Shown: piece after piece, positions 24,022-32,876 of the stretch
How positions within the stretch are numbered: the first letter of the stretch is position 1
Layout: every line of letters begins with the position of its first letter
NCBI RefSeq assembly: GCF_020884795.1
Contig: NZ_BBZF01000012.1
Coordinates: forward strand, 612,664 to 676,663
From: Micromonospora okii
Lineage (GTDB): Bacteria; Actinomycetota; Actinomycetes; Mycobacteriales; Micromonosporaceae
Direction: 5' to 3'
Length of the DNA: 64,000 nt
Position numbers and translations under genes: made by a program
Notes under the pieces: model-generated
Told to the model about the DNA's origin: nothing
The model's input: only the letters and a program-made list of their open reading frames with translations
Databases searched by the model: none

Positions 24022-25182
24022 ATGCGGATCGGCATCGTGTGCCCGTACTCCTTCGACGTCCCCGGCGGGGTCCAGAACCACGTGATGGACCTGGCTGAGG
24101 CGTTGATCGGGCTCGGGCACGAGGTGAGCGTCCTCGCGCCCGCCGACGAGGAGGCCCCGCTGCCGTCGTACGTGGTGTCGGCGGGGCGGGCCGTGCCGCT
24201 GCCGTACAACGGGTCGGTGGCCCGCATCGCGTTCGGCCCGGTCTCCACCGCCCGGGTGCGGCGCTGGCTCACCCGGGGCGACTTCGACGTGCTGCACGTG
24301 CACGAGCCGCTGACGATGAGCGTGTCGATGCTCGCGGTGCTCTCCGCGAAGGGCCCGGTGGTGGCCACCTTCCACACCGCGATGACCCGCTCCCGGGTGC
24401 TCGCCGCCGCGCAGGGCGTGCTCCAGATCGTGCTGGAGCGGATCACCGCCCGGATCGCGGTCAGCGCGCTGGCGCGCAAGGTGCAGGTCGAGCACATGGA
24501 CGGCGGCGCGGTGGAGATCCCCAACGGGGTCACCGTGGCCAAGTTCAGCCACGCGGCGCCCCTGCCCGGCTGGCCGGGGGAGTGCGGCCCCGGGCGGGGC
24601 GGCACGCTCGGCTTCCTCGGCCGGTTCACCGAGCCCCGCAAGGGCTTCCCCATCCTGCGGGACGCCTTCGTCGAGCTGGCCGCCGCCCGCCCCGGGCTGC
24701 GGCTGCTGGTCGCCGGGCCGGGCGAGCCGGACGACCTGCTCGGCCGGTTCCCCGCCGCGCTGCGCGACCGGGTCACCTTCCTCGGCCTTGTCTCCGAGGC
24801 CGACAAGGCGCGGATGCTGCGCAGCGTCGACCTCTACGTGGCCCCGAACACCGGCGGGGAGTCCTTCGGGATGATCCTCACGGAGGCCCTCGCGGCCGGC
24901 GCCACGGTCGTGGCCAGCGACCTCGACGCGTTCCGCCGGGTGCTCGACGGCGGCCGGGCCGGGCTGCTCTTCCCCACTGGGGACGCGGCGGCGCTGGGGT
25001 CGGCCCTGACCGACCTGCTCGACGACCCGGCCCGCCGGGCGGAGCTGACCGCCTGCGGGGAGCAGGTGGTGGCGCACTTCGACTGGCCGGTGGTCGCCCG
25101 CCGGGTCCTGGAGGTGTACGCGGCGGCGATCGAGGCCACCGACGGGCGGGTCATCGACCAGGAGTGGGTGGAGCTGGGCTGA
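24022..25182 (+). CDS. pimA: GT4 glycosyltransferase, PimA-like mannosyltransferase
   Basis: A 386-residue GT-B enzyme. The N-terminus MRIGIVCPYSFDVPGGVQNHV contains the GGVQ acceptor/phosphate loop, HVHEPLTMSVSMLAV follows, and the C-terminal domain has GRFTEPRKGFPIL and the GT4 EX7E motif in GGESFGMILTEALAAGA. Together with the two preceding genes it should make PI-monomannoside from PI and GDP-mannose at the cytoplasmic membrane face. Start ATG 24022 is preceded by GGCGGAGGGG. Part of the pgsA-patA-pimA operon. Confidence 0.93.
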   Translation: MRIGIVCPYSFDVPGGVQNHVMDLAEALIGLGHEVSVLAPADEEAPLPSYVVSAGRAVPLPYNGSVARIAFGPVSTARVRRWLTRGDFDVLHVHEPLTMSVSMLAVLSAKGPVVATFHTAMTRSRVLAAAQGVLQIVLERITARIAVSALARKVQVEHMDGGAVEIPNGVTVAKFSHAAPLPGWPGECGPGRGGTLGFLGRFTEPRKGFPILRDAFVELAAARPGLRLLVAGPGEPDDLLGRFPAALRDRVTFLGLVSEADKARMLRSVDLYVAPNTGGESFGMILTEALAAGATVVASDLDAFRRVLDGGRAGLLFPTGDAAALGSALTDLLDDPARRAELTACGEQVVAHFDWPVVARRVLEVYAAAIEATDGRVIDQEWVELG

Positions 25183-25255
25183 CCGGGCAGGCCGGTGGGA
25201 CGCGGGTGCCGGGGCGGTCACGCCCGGCACCGGAGGCGAACGGAGCAGCACTACG

Positions 25256-25756
25256 ATGCCGGGCATGTGGTGGTGGGTGGGCGCGATCCTGGTCGTCGGG
25301 CTGGTCGCGGCGTACCTGAGCTGGACCGCCGGCCGGGTCGAGCGGCTGCGCGTGCGCGCGGAGTCGGCGGCCCGCGCCCTCGACGCGCACCTGCTGCGCC
25401 GCGCGGCGGCCGCCGCGGTGCTGGCCGAGCGGCGGTACGGCGTCGAGCTGTACGCGGCGGCCCGGATCGCCCTCGACGCCGAGCCGGAGGAGCGGGAGGC
25501 CGCGGAGAACGACCTCACCCGGCAGCTCCGGGCGGTGCGGCTGGACCCGGCCGACCCGGACTGCGAGGCGGTGATCGCCGCGAGCCGGCGGCTCGCGCTG
25601 GCCCGGCAGGTGCACACCGACCTGGTCCGCGACGCCCGCACGGCGCGCGGCCGGCCGCTGGTGCGGCTGTTGCGCATGGGACGCCGCCACCCCTGGCCGC
25701 GCTACTTCGACATCGACGACCCGACCCTCGCGCTCCCCGCCGACGTGCCGGCCTGA
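25256..25756 (+). CDS. Membrane-anchored conserved protein after pimA
   Basis: A 166-residue protein with one N-terminal membrane helix (MWWWVGAILVVGLVAAYLSW) followed by an alanine- and arginine-rich helical cytoplasmic domain (VERLRVRAESAARALDAHLLRRAAAAAVLAE, ENDLTRQLRAVRL). The topology resembles LemA-like or Rv2609c-position proteins found next to pimA in other actinobacteria, but I cannot assign a family. The ATG at 25256 and a second at 25265 (MWWW) are both possible. Probably co-transcribed with pimA. Confidence 0.7.
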   Translation: MPGMWWWVGAILVVGLVAAYLSWTAGRVERLRVRAESAARALDAHLLRRAAAAAVLAERRYGVELYAAARIALDAEPEEREAAENDLTRQLRAVRLDPADPDCEAVIAASRRLALARQVHTDLVRDARTARGRPLVRLLRMGRRHPWPRYFDIDDPTLALPADVPA

Positions 25757-25849
25757 CCGCTCGTCGGGCCCCCGTCCGCGGGTGATGACGGCCACAGAGC
25801 AGGCCACCCGGGGTCTGATTGGCTGTCGGAGGCGCGTTGGACCCCGTCG

Positions 25850-25855
25850 TAGCAT
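25850..25855 (+). promoter_or_regulatory. Candidate -10 box of pdxS
   Basis: TAGCAT lies 40 bp before the pdxS GTG, in the same hexamer form as before thrS and relA. A -35 is not evident. Confidence 0.35.
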
Positions 25856-25895
25856 CACGTCAGCCACCCCCCAGCACACCGAGGAGCGATGACCC

Positions 25896-26813
25896 GTGTC
25901 CGAAACCACCTCCCCGAACGCCAGCGTCAGCCCCGTCGTCGGCACCGCCCGCGTGAAGCGGGGCATGGCCGAGATGCTCAAGGGCGGCGTGATCATGGAC
26001 GTCGTCACCCCTGAGCAGGCCAAGATCGCCGAGGATGCCGGAGCCGTCGCGGTGATGGCCCTGGAGCGGGTGCCCGCCGACATCCGCGCCCAGGGCGGCG
26101 TGTCCCGGATGAGTGACCCCGACATGATCGACGGCATCATCGAGGCCGTCTCGATCCCGGTGATGGCCAAGGCCCGCATCGGCCACTTCGTCGAGGCCCA
26201 GGTCCTCCAGTCGCTCGGCGTGGACTACGTCGACGAGTCCGAGGTGCTGACCCCGGCCGACTACGCCAACCACATCGACAAGTGGGCGTTCACCGTCCCC
26301 TTCGTGTGCGGGGCGACCAACCTGGGCGAGGCGCTGCGCCGGATCACCGAGGGCGCGGCCATGATCCGCTCCAAGGGCGAGGCCGGCACCGGCGACGTCT
26401 CCAACGCCACCATGCACATGCGCAAGATCCGCCAGGAGATCGCCCGGCTCGCCTCGCTGCCGGCCGACGAGCTGTACGTCGCGGCCAAGGAGCTCCAGGC
26501 CCCGTACGAGCTGGTCAAGGAGGTCGCCGAGAACGGCAAGCTCCCGGTGGTGCTGTTCACCGCCGGCGGCATCGCCACCCCCGCCGACGCCGCGATGATG
26601 ATGCAGCTCGGCGCGGAGGGCGTCTTCGTCGGCTCGGGCATCTTCAAGTCCGGCAACCCGGCCCAGCGGGCCGCCGCCATCGTGAAGGCCACCACCTTCC
26701 ACGACGACCCGGACGTGCTGGCCAAGGTCTCCCGGGGCCTGGGCGAGGCGATGGTCGGCATCAACGTCGACGAGATCCCCCAGCCCCACCGCCTGGCCGA
26801 GCGCGGCTGGTGA
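25896..26813 (+). CDS. pdxS: Pyridoxal 5'-phosphate synthase, PdxS subunit
   Basis: A 305-residue TIM-barrel synthase that makes PLP from ribose 5-phosphate, glyceraldehyde 3-phosphate and ammonia. Diagnostic blocks: [35 protein letters not shown] (about 29-63), the active-site Lys in [20 protein letters not shown] (about 86-105), [13 protein letters not shown], and [16 protein letters not shown] around the second Lys. It pairs with PdxT downstream in the 12+12 glutaminase-synthase complex. An 81-bp gap separates the two genes and contains copy B of the dispersed repeat, which is unusual for a tightly coupled pair. Confidence 0.97.
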   Translation: MSETTSPNASVSPVVGTARVKRGMAEMLKGGVIMDVVTPEQAKIAEDAGAVAVMALERVPADIRAQGGVSRMSDPDMIDGIIEAVSIPVMAKARIGHFVEAQVLQSLGVDYVDESEVLTPADYANHIDKWAFTVPFVCGATNLGEALRRITEGAAMIRSKGEAGTGDVSNATMHMRKIRQEIARLASLPADELYVAAKELQAPYELVKEVAENGKLPVVLFTAGGIATPADAAMMMQLGAEGVFVGSGIFKSGNPAQRAAAIVKATTFHDDPDVLAKVSRGLGEAMVGINVDEIPQPHRLAERGW

Positions 26814-26815
26814 CG

Positions 26816-26872
26816 GTAAGGAAGGGCACCTTGTTAACGGTTTCTGTATAGGAAGGGCCCCTTCCTAACACA
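26816..26872 (+). repeat. Dispersed 57-bp repeat, copy B
   Basis: Starts 3 bp after the pdxS stop and reads GTAAGGAAGGGCACCTTGTT, then AACGGTTTCTGTATAGGAAG, then GGCCCCTTCCTAACACA. It holds two related GGAAGGGCMCCTT blocks 29 bp apart. The second is extended here to an 8-bp palindrome, AGGAAGGG-C-CCCTTCCT, so the RNA could fold in the pdxS-pdxT spacer. Confidence 0.85.
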
Positions 26873-26894
26873 CCTCGGCAGGAGAGGAGCGGCC

Positions 26895-27500
26895 ATGGCG
26901 GCACCCGTGATCGGCGTGCTCGCGCTCCAGGGCGACGTCCGGGAACACGTCGCGGCCCTGGCCGGCGCCGGGGCGGATGCGCGCCCGGTGCGCCGGCCGG
27001 CCGAGCTGGACGCGGTCGACGGCCTCGTCGTCCCCGGCGGCGAGTCCACCACCATCAGCAAGCTCGTGGACATCTTCGAGATGCGCGAGCCGATCGACAA
27101 GCGGATCGCCGGCGGCATGCCTGTCTACGGCTCCTGCGCCGGCATGATCATGCTGGCCACCGAGGTGCTCGACGGCCGCCCCGACCAGCGCGGCTTCGCC
27201 GGCATCGAGATGACCGTCCGGCGCAACGCGTTCGGCCGGCAGGTCGACTCCTTCGAGGCGCCGGTGGAGATCGCCGGCGTCGAGGGCGACCCCTTCCACG
27301 CGGTGTTCATCCGGGCCCCGTGGGTCGAGCGGGTCGGCGCGGGAGTCGACGTCCTCGGCGAGGTGACCGAGGGGCCCGCCGCCGGACGGGTCGTCGCGGT
27401 CCGCCAGGGCAACCTGCTGGCCACCTCGTTCCACCCGGAGCTGACCGGCGACCTGCGCCTGCACCGCTACTTCGTGGACCTGGTCCGCGCCGCGTCGTGA
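26895..27500 (+). CDS. pdxT: Pyridoxal 5'-phosphate synthase, PdxT glutaminase subunit
   Basis: A 201-residue class I glutaminase that feeds ammonia to PdxS. It shows [14 protein letters not shown] at the N-terminus, the [10 protein letters not shown] loop (about 47-56), the nucleophile Cys in [10 protein letters not shown] (about residue 80), and the His/Glu of the triad in [10 protein letters not shown] (about 177-186). ATG start follows GGAGAGGAGC. A terminator hairpin lies directly after the stop. Confidence 0.97.
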   Translation: MAAPVIGVLALQGDVREHVAALAGAGADARPVRRPAELDAVDGLVVPGGESTTISKLVDIFEMREPIDKRIAGGMPVYGSCAGMIMLATEVLDGRPDQRGFAGIEMTVRRNAFGRQVDSFEAPVEIAGVEGDPFHAVFIRAPWVERVGAGVDVLGEVTEGPAAGRVVAVRQGNLLATSFHPELTGDLRLHRYFVDLVRAAS

Positions 27501-27501
27501 C

Positions 27502-27529
27502 CCGGCGGCCCCGCGCCCGGGGCCGCCGG
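27502..27529 (+). terminator. Terminator after pdxT
   Basis: A perfect 12-bp stem (27502-27513 with 27518-27529) with CGCC loop begins 2 bp after the pdxT stop. Confidence 0.8.
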
Positions 27530-27899
27530 TCGATCGGCTCCCGCCCGGCGGCGAGCGGTCGGTCGGCGCCCGCCGGGCGACGGTCGGCGGTCCGCTGTCG
27601 CCCGATAGCGGCCGGTCGGCCGGTCCGCCGCCGCCTGTGACGGGCGGTCGGGCCGCCGGCGCCCGCCCGCGACGGGCCGCCGGGCGTCGGCGCGCGGGCC
27701 TGCGGGGCGGGTCACCGACCCGGTCCGCGGTGGCGGGTGTGACGCCGACCCATGCCGTCTCGGTAGGATTGCCGCGGTTCGGCAGGGCCCCGCGCCCGCC
27801 GCGGCCCTCCACGCGGAGCCGGCCGACCTCGTCGCCGGCGCGGGGGTGGAGTTGGCGCGGACAGTCGACGCAGGCGTGATCAACAGACGGAGGTAGCAG
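27530..27899 (+). other. 370-bp intergenic region before yebC
   Basis: No credible gene is seen. The first 190 bp are almost pure G+C with repeated CGGTCGG-type words. TAGGAT at 27764-27769 is a candidate -10 box, with GTGACG at 27739-27744 as a poor -35 (19-bp spacing). A leader of about 125 nt would result. The SD for yebC is GACGGAGGTAGC at 27887-27898. Confidence 0.4.
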
Positions 27900-28649
27900 A
27901 TGTCCGGCCACTCAAAGTGGGCGACCACCAAGCACAAGAAGGCCGTGATCGACGCCAAGCGCGGCAAGATGTTCGCCAAGCTGATCAAGAACGTCGAGGT
28001 CGCGGCCCGCACCGGCGGCGGCGACCCGGCCGGCAACCCGACCCTCTACGACGCCATCCAGAAGGCGAAGAAGAACTCCGTACCGAACGACAACATCGAC
28101 CGGGCGGTCAAGCGCGGCTCCGGCCTGGAGGCCGGCGGCGCCGACTACCAGACGATCATGTACGAGGGGTACGGCCCGAACGGCGTCGCGCTGCTCATCG
28201 AGTGCCTGACCGACAACCGCAACCGCGCCGCGACCGAGGTACGCACCGCGCTGACCCGTAACGGCGGCTCGTTCGCCGACGCCGGCTCGGTGTCGTACAT
28301 GTTCTCCCGCAAGGGCGTGGTGATCGTCCCCAAGGCCGACACCACCGAGGACGACGTGATGATGGCCGTCCTCGACGCCGGCGCGGAGGAGGTCAACGAC
28401 CTCGGCGAGGCGTACGAGGTGGTCTCCGAGCCGGGCGACCTCGTGCCCGTGCGCACCGCCCTGCAGGACGCCGGCATCGAGTACGAGTCGGCCGAGTCCT
28501 CCCTGATCCCCAGCGTGAACGTGCCGCTGGACGAGGAGGGGGCGCGCAAGATCTTCAAGCTGATCGACGTCCTGGAGGACTGCGACGACGTGCAGAACGT
28601 CTTCGCGAACTTCGACATCTCCGACGAGGTCATGGCCGCGGTGGGCTGA
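27900..28649 (+). CDS. YebC/PmpR-family protein
   Basis: A 249-residue protein beginning [38 protein letters not shown], the unmistakable YebC/PmpR/TACO1 N-terminus. It continues with [30 protein letters not shown] and [29 protein letters not shown]. The family has been described both as a transcription factor and, more recently, as a factor that relieves ribosome stalling at polyproline. Its place just upstream of ruvCAB is conserved in many bacteria; here five to fourteen kb of other genes intervene. Length is normal. Confidence 0.95.
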   Translation: MSGHSKWATTKHKKAVIDAKRGKMFAKLIKNVEVAARTGGGDPAGNPTLYDAIQKAKKNSVPNDNIDRAVKRGSGLEAGGADYQTIMYEGYGPNGVALLIECLTDNRNRAATEVRTALTRNGGSFADAGSVSYMFSRKGVVIVPKADTTEDDVMMAVLDAGAEEVNDLGEAYEVVSEPGDLVPVRTALQDAGIEYESAESSLIPSVNVPLDEEGARKIFKLIDVLEDCDDVQNVFANFDISDEVMAAVG

Positions 28650-28652
28650 GCG

Positions 28653-29273
28653 GTGACGGCCGGGCGACGGTTCGCGCCGGGCGACGTGGTCGTCCGGCGT
28701 GAGATCCTGCGCGGCGAGGTCTGGTTCGCCGTGCCGACCGTCTGCGTCGCCGACTCGCCCGACCTGCTCGCCCTCTACCTGCCCGCCGGCGCCGAGTTCG
28801 GCTTTCCCGAGCGGGGGGCCTTCCCCTGCGGTCGGCACCCCTGGCAGGTGGCCGGGCGGCGGGAGTGGCGGGGGCACGGCAAGCTGATGCTGCACCGCCC
28901 CGGCGAGGCGCACTCGGTCGACGTGTTCTGGGCCGGCCCCCCGGGGCGGGAGTTCGCCGGCTGGTACTTCAACCTCCAGGACCCGCCGCGTCGTACCCCG
29001 ATCGGGGTGGACACCCTCGACCACGAGCTGGACCTGTGGTGGGCGGCGGGCGCCGAGCGGTACGAGTTCAAGGACGTCGAGCTGCTCGACCAGCGCCTCG
29101 CCGAGGGGCGCTACCCGGGGATGGGGGAGGCCATCCGCGCGGAGGGCGACCGGATCGCCGCCCTCCTCGACGCGGGGGAGCGCTGGTGGGACCCGGCGTG
29201 GGCGCGGTGGCGGCCGGACCCGGCCTGGCCGGTGCCCCGGCTGCCGGCCGGCTGGGACACCGTGCCCTGCTGA
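28653..29273 (+). CDS. DUF402 protein
   Basis: A 206-residue protein starting 3 bp after yebC. It shows the DUF402/FomD-like barrel with GEVWFAVPTVCVADSPDLLALYLPAGAEFGFP (about 22-53), WFNLQDPPRRTPIGVDTLDHELDLWW (about 106-131), and acidic DVELLDQRLAEGRYPGMGEAIRAEGDRIAALL. The DHELD and E/D positions match the metal and phosphate-binding acidic residues of the family, whose members hydrolyse nucleoside di/triphosphates or nucleotidyl conjugates. The substrate here is unknown. Translational coupling with yebC is likely. Confidence 0.82.
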   Translation: MTAGRRFAPGDVVVRREILRGEVWFAVPTVCVADSPDLLALYLPAGAEFGFPERGAFPCGRHPWQVAGRREWRGHGKLMLHRPGEAHSVDVFWAGPPGREFAGWYFNLQDPPRRTPIGVDTLDHELDLWWAAGAERYEFKDVELLDQRLAEGRYPGMGEAIRAEGDRIAALLDAGERWWDPAWARWRPDPAWPVPRLPAGWDTVPC

Positions 29274-29287
29274 GCGACGTCCCGCGA

Positions 29288-29314
29288 CCCGGCGGGGCGG
29301 GCGGCCCCGCCGGG
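29288..29314. terminator. Bidirectional terminator DUF402 / HAAS gene
   Basis: A perfect 11-bp stem (29288-29298 with 29304-29314) with a 5-nt loop lies between convergent genes. Confidence 0.75.
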
Positions 29315-29322
29315 AAGGGGCC

Positions 29323-30267
29323 TCAGCGGGCGGCGCGGCGGGCCTTGACCGCGCTGTCGACGATGTCCCAGACCGCGATGACGACGGTCGCCACGGCGAC
29401 GATGCGGGTCACGTCGTCCACCCCGCCCTCGCGCAGCCAGGCGAACCGCTCGACCAGCTCCGGGTTGAGCAGCCGGTCGGTGGAGAGCAGCCAGAGCACC
29501 GGCGCCGCGAACGCCAGGTTGAGCAGCGCGTTGACCGCGACCAGCGGCCAGGTCCACCGGCGGGCGCGGTACTTCGCGACCTCCAGGCCGACGGTGGCGA
29601 GCAGCACCACGATCAGCGCCGGCAGCCAGAAGCTCCACAGCGCCGGGTCGAGCACCGGCAGCCAGGAGCCGTCGCCGGCGGTCCAGCCCCGGAAGTGCTG
29701 CCCGACGAGGAGCCCGACGGTGCCGAGCAGGAACGCCACCGAGGCCCAACTGTCCGGCTGGCTGATCTGGCGGTCGCCGGTCTCCTCGGGCAGTCGGTCG
29801 ACCGTCCACTCGGGCAGGCCCAGTGACACGTCGGTGCGCTCCAGCACGGCGAAGCACAGGGTGACCCAGAACGCGATCTGCACCGCGGTCTGGATGGCGA
29901 CGGAGACCCCGACGCCGATGGCCCCGCCCGGCTCGCCGCCGACCGTGGCTTTCGCGACGCCGGCGACCACACCCGCGACCGCCGGAATGTAGGTGACCAG
30001 CAGCCGCAGCACCCGCCACCAGATGAGGAAGTAGCGCGGGCCGATGAGTTGCAGGGTGCGGTCGCTGTAGCGGGCGGCGAGCCGCTCCGGGTCGCCCAGC
30101 TCGTTGAGCACCTCGCGCTCGGCGCTCTCGGCGTCCTGGCCGGCGGCGGTGCGGCCGTCGACCATGTCGGCGATGGAGGCCCGCAGCTCGTCGGCGATCT
30201 CCTGCCGGCGCGGGGGCGGCACCGGCCGCAGGGTGGCGGCGACGTAGCGGTCGGTCAGGGAACTCAT
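29323..30267 (-). CDS. HAAS-domain (permease-prefix) membrane protein
   Basis: A 314-residue protein. The cytoplasmic N-terminus MSSLTDRYVAATLRPVPPPRRQEIADELRASIADMVDGR followed by AEREVLNELGDPERLAARYSDR (about 1-70) is the HAAS/permease-prefix domain. About six membrane helices follow. Its ATG overlaps the PadR stop, a pairing that is very common: PadR senses a signal and controls expression of its HAAS partner, often affecting envelope or transporter function. No transporter ATPase is nearby. Role unproven. Confidence 0.8.
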   Translation of the reverse strand: MSSLTDRYVAATLRPVPPPRRQEIADELRASIADMVDGRTAAGQDAESAEREVLNELGDPERLAARYSDRTLQLIGPRYFLIWWRVLRLLVTYIPAVAGVVAGVAKATVGGEPGGAIGVGVSVAIQTAVQIAFWVTLCFAVLERTDVSLGLPEWTVDRLPEETGDRQISQPDSWASVAFLLGTVGLLVGQHFRGWTAGDGSWLPVLDPALWSFWLPALIVVLLATVGLEVAKYRARRWTWPLVAVNALLNLAFAAPVLWLLSTDRLLNPELVERFAWLREGGVDDVTRIVAVATVVIAVWDIVDSAVKARRAAR

Positions 30268-30605
30268 CGGTTGACTCCTTCGATCAGGCCGGCGAGGGAT
30301 CGCTGTACGGCGGCGAGGTCGGCCAGGAGCAGGCGCAGCACCGACTCCCCCTCGTCACTGGTTCGGTAGAACTTCCGGGGCCGGCTCTCCTCGGTGTTCC
30401 ATTCGCTGGTCAGCAGGCCCTGCTCCTCAAGCCGGCGCAGCAGGGGGTAGAGCGTGTTGGCGTCCACCGGGAAGCCGTGGTCGGTGAGCCGCTGGAGCAG
30501 GGCGTAGCCGTAGTCGGGGTGGCGCAGCGCCACCAGGCTCGCCACCACCACCGTGCCGCGCCGCAGCTCCTGCAGGTGGATTCGGAGTACGTCGTCGCTG
30601 GCCAT
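30264..30605 (-). CDS. PadR-family transcriptional regulator
   Basis: A 113-residue winged-helix regulator: LQELRRGTVVVASLVALRHPDYGYALLQRLTDHGFPVDANTLYPLLRRLEEQGLLTSEW with the family's GYxLLQRL and TLYPLLRRLEEQGLL motifs, then PRKFYRTSDEGES in the wing. ATG 30605 is preferred over 30653 because a good promoter places the transcript start exactly there. It overlaps the HAAS gene by 4 bp. It probably represses this two-gene operon. Confidence 0.9.
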   Translation of the reverse strand: MASDDVLRIHLQELRRGTVVVASLVALRHPDYGYALLQRLTDHGFPVDANTLYPLLRRLEEQGLLTSEWNTEESRPRKFYRTSDEGESVLRLLLADLAAVQRSLAGLIEGVNR

Positions 30606-30611
30606 GCCGAC

Positions 30612-30641
30612 ACAATACTGTGTGGCGCACACCTTTGTCAC
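30612..30641 (-). promoter_or_regulatory. PadR promoter, apparently leaderless, with operator in spacer
   Basis: On the minus strand GTGACA (30641-30636) and TATTGT (30617-30612) have 18-bp spacing, and the ATG begins six bases after the -10, so the transcript should start at or next to the start codon. Between the boxes lies the near-palindrome GTGTGCGCCACAC (30632-30620), a natural site for PadR autorepression. Confidence 0.6.
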
Positions 30642-30680
30642 GTCGTACATCATTGTTCGAGGTGGGGGCGCTCGCGGAAG

Positions 30681-30715
30681 GGGCGGCCCGGCCCGTCGCG
30701 CGGGCCGGGCCGCCC
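30681..30715 (-). terminator. Terminator after secreted 202-aa protein gene
   Basis: A perfect 15-bp stem (30681-30695 with 30701-30715) with TCGCG loop lies 17 bp beyond the stop of the minus-strand gene 30733-31341, and just upstream of the PadR promoter. Confidence 0.8.
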
Positions 30716-30732
30716 CGGCGGCGGGTCCGGGC

Positions 30733-31341
30733 TCAGCAGGGCCGGCCCTCCCGGAAGGCGCGCTCGACGACGGACGCCAGCCCGATCTGGAAGTAGCCGA
30801 CGCCCGGCCGGATGGGGTGCCCGGTGAAGAGCTCCACCCGGGAGCCCACCCGCACCAGGTACGCCGAGGCGGTCCCCGCGTCGTTGCCGACCAGCTCGCC
30901 CCGGGGGCCGTAGATCTCCTCCAGCCTGGCGAAGCTCATGCCCACCGAGGCGCCGGCGGGCGAGCGGGGCGGCGCGGTGGCGGTGCCGATCCCCACGAGC
31001 CGACCGGCGCGGAAGGTCAGGATGAGCTTCCCCGCCCAGGCCCCGGTGACGCCGGCGACGACCCCGCCGTCGCACTCGGGCGCCGTCCAGTCGATGAGCC
31101 CGGCCGCCGACAGACGCGCGAAGCGGGCACCGATGCGGAACGGCCCGGCGCCGCGCACGCTCATGAGCCGAACCTGGTCGCGCCCGTCGGCGACCGGTAG
31201 ACCGGGGCCGTCCGACGTCGACGAGCCGGTGACGACGCCGGTCCGGGCGGCGGCGGCCGGGGCCGCGGCGACCAGGGTGATCGGCAGGAGTGCGGTCACG
31301 GCCAGGACGGCCGTGACGAGGGGGTACGAGAGACGGTGCAC
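30733..31341 (-). CDS. Secreted protein of unknown function
   Basis: A 202-residue protein with a clear Sec signal peptide (MHRLSYPLVTAVLAVTALLPITLVAAAPAAAA; cleavage expected after about 32). The mature part has one Cys near the middle (PECDGG) and one at the very end (GRPC), likely a disulfide. It has a pattern of beta strands including GPFRIGARFARLSAAGLIDW and GASVGMSFARLEEIYGPRGELV. The repeated SFARLxxIYG-like segments resemble small secreted actinobacterial proteins without a known function. It faces a Ser/Thr kinase gene divergently. Confidence 0.75.
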   Translation of the reverse strand: MHRLSYPLVTAVLAVTALLPITLVAAAPAAAARTGVVTGSSTSDGPGLPVADGRDQVRLMSVRGAGPFRIGARFARLSAAGLIDWTAPECDGGVVAGVTGAWAGKLILTFRAGRLVGIGTATAPPRSPAGASVGMSFARLEEIYGPRGELVGNDAGTASAYLVRVGSRVELFTGHPIRPGVGYFQIGLASVVERAFREGRPC

Positions 31342-31513
31342 GGGGATCTCCTCCTCCGGTTTCGGGTTCCTGTCCTGTTCGTCTCCCGCCCACCGGCACC
31401 GGTTCGTCAGGTTTCCGAACTTCTTCGAGCGGGTCGGCCGGGGCGACGCGGGCGCCGTCCCGGCCGCACCGTCTACGGTCGAGACTCGGCGGCGACCGGC
31501 GGGGGTGACACGG

Positions 31514-32872
31514 GTGACTCCGGAGCGGATCGGGCCCTACCGGATCGAGCGGCTGCTCGGCGTGGGATCGTTCGCGACGGTCTGGCTGGGGCACGACCCG
31601 GTGCTCGACTCCCGGGTGGCGATCAAGGTGCTGGCCGAGAACTGGCACCACGACCTGCGGGTCCGGGAGCGGTTCCTCGACGAGGCGCGGCTGCTGCGGC
31701 GGCTCGACCACGAGCGGCTGGTCCGGGTGCACGCCGTGGGCGAGCTGGCCGACGGCCGGCCGTACGCGGTCATGGCCTGGGCGGACGGCGGCAGCCTGCG
31801 GGACCGGCTGGCGGACGGCCCCGTCCCCGCCCCGGCCGCCCTGGACCTGCTCGCCGAGATCGCCGCCGGGGTCGCCGTCCTGCACCGCCACGACGTGGTG
31901 CACCGTGACCTGACCCCCGGCAACGTCCTGTTCCGGTCCGCCGCCGACGGCGAGCGGGTGCTGATCGCCGACCTCGGGCTGGCCAAGGCGCTCGCGGCGG
32001 CCTCGGGCCTCACCGTGCGGGCCGGCACCCCCGGCTACATGGCGCCGGAGCAGGACGATCCCGCCTCGGTCGTCGACGCCCGCGCCGACGTCTACGGGCT
32101 GGGCCGGCTCGGGCTCCGGCTGCTCGGCGCGGAGGGCGGGCACCCCGGCGCTCCGGTCCGGCTGCGGGCGGGCGTACCGCCGGGGGTCGCGGTGGTGCTG
32201 CGCAGGGCGGTGGCGACCCGCCCGGCCGAGCGGTACCCGGACGCCTCGGCCTTCCGGGCGGCGCTGCGCCGCGCCGCCGAGCCGGGCGCGCCGGCCGGGC
32301 GAGCGCCGCGCCGTGCCCGCCGCCGCCCGGCGCGGCGGCTCGCGGTCGCCGCGCTGGCGGTCGTGGCGCTCGCCGGGGCCGGCGCGACGGCCGGGGACGC
32401 CGCGACCGCCGACCGGGACCCCGGCACCTGGCGCAGCGGCCCGGTCACGGTGGCGCTGCCGGCCGGCTGGCGGGCCACCGGCACCGGCTGGGCCGGCCGG
32501 TACGGCCCCGACGGCCGCCTCGAACCCGCCCTGGTGATCTCCCCGGACCCCGAGCGCTGGGCGGTGGACCCCACCGTGCCGGGCGCCTTCGTGGGGCTCT
32601 CCGCGACGGCCGCCGCGCGCGACACCCCGGCCAGTTTCGTCGCCGGTCGCCCGCACGCCGACTGCGTGGCGGCCCCGGTGCGGCGCACCCGGCAGGCGGG
32701 GGTCGACTGGGTGGTGGCCGGGTACGCCTGCGCCCGGGGGCGGCCCGTGGTGGTCGAGGCGGCGGGGCGGGGGCCCGGCGACGCGGGCCTGCTCTACGTG
32801 CAGATCACCCCGCCGGAGGGCGCCGGGGCGGACTTCGTTGACGCGCTGCTGGCCGGGGTCCGGGTGCGCTAG
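31514..32872 (+). CDS. Membrane Ser/Thr protein kinase
   Basis: A 452-residue PknB-type kinase. Gly loop LLGVGSFATVWLG (about 12-24), catalytic Lys in VAIKVLAENWHH (about 36-47), active loop VVHRDLTPGNVLF with Asp (about 130-142), the metal motif DLG in place of DFG (IADLGLAK), and GTPGYMAPEQDDP. A basic juxtamembrane stretch and one membrane helix (RLAVAALAVVALAGAGATAG, about 277-296) precede a 150-residue extracellular domain with two Cys. That domain lacks PASTA repeats and resembles small lipoprotein-like folds. Start choice between GTG 31505 and 31514 is uncertain. Ligand unknown. Confidence 0.85.
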   Translation: MTPERIGPYRIERLLGVGSFATVWLGHDPVLDSRVAIKVLAENWHHDLRVRERFLDEARLLRRLDHERLVRVHAVGELADGRPYAVMAWADGGSLRDRLADGPVPAPAALDLLAEIAAGVAVLHRHDVVHRDLTPGNVLFRSAADGERVLIADLGLAKALAAASGLTVRAGTPGYMAPEQDDPASVVDARADVYGLGRLGLRLLGAEGGHPGAPVRLRAGVPPGVAVVLRRAVATRPAERYPDASAFRAALRRAAEPGAPAGRAPRRARRRPARRLAVAALAVVALAGAGATAGDAATADRDPGTWRSGPVTVALPAGWRATGTGWAGRYGPDGRLEPALVISPDPERWAVDPTVPGAFVGLSATAAARDTPASFVAGRPHADCVAAPVRRTRQAGVDWVVAGYACARGRPVVVEAAGRGPGDAGLLYVQITPPEGAGADFVDALLAGVRVR

Positions 32873-32876
32873 CCGG

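Noticed and set aside
27637..27879. 80-codon open frame in the pdxT-yebC gap
   Set aside because: No SD, low-complexity Arg/Gly/Ala translation, and it overlaps the likely yebC promoter.
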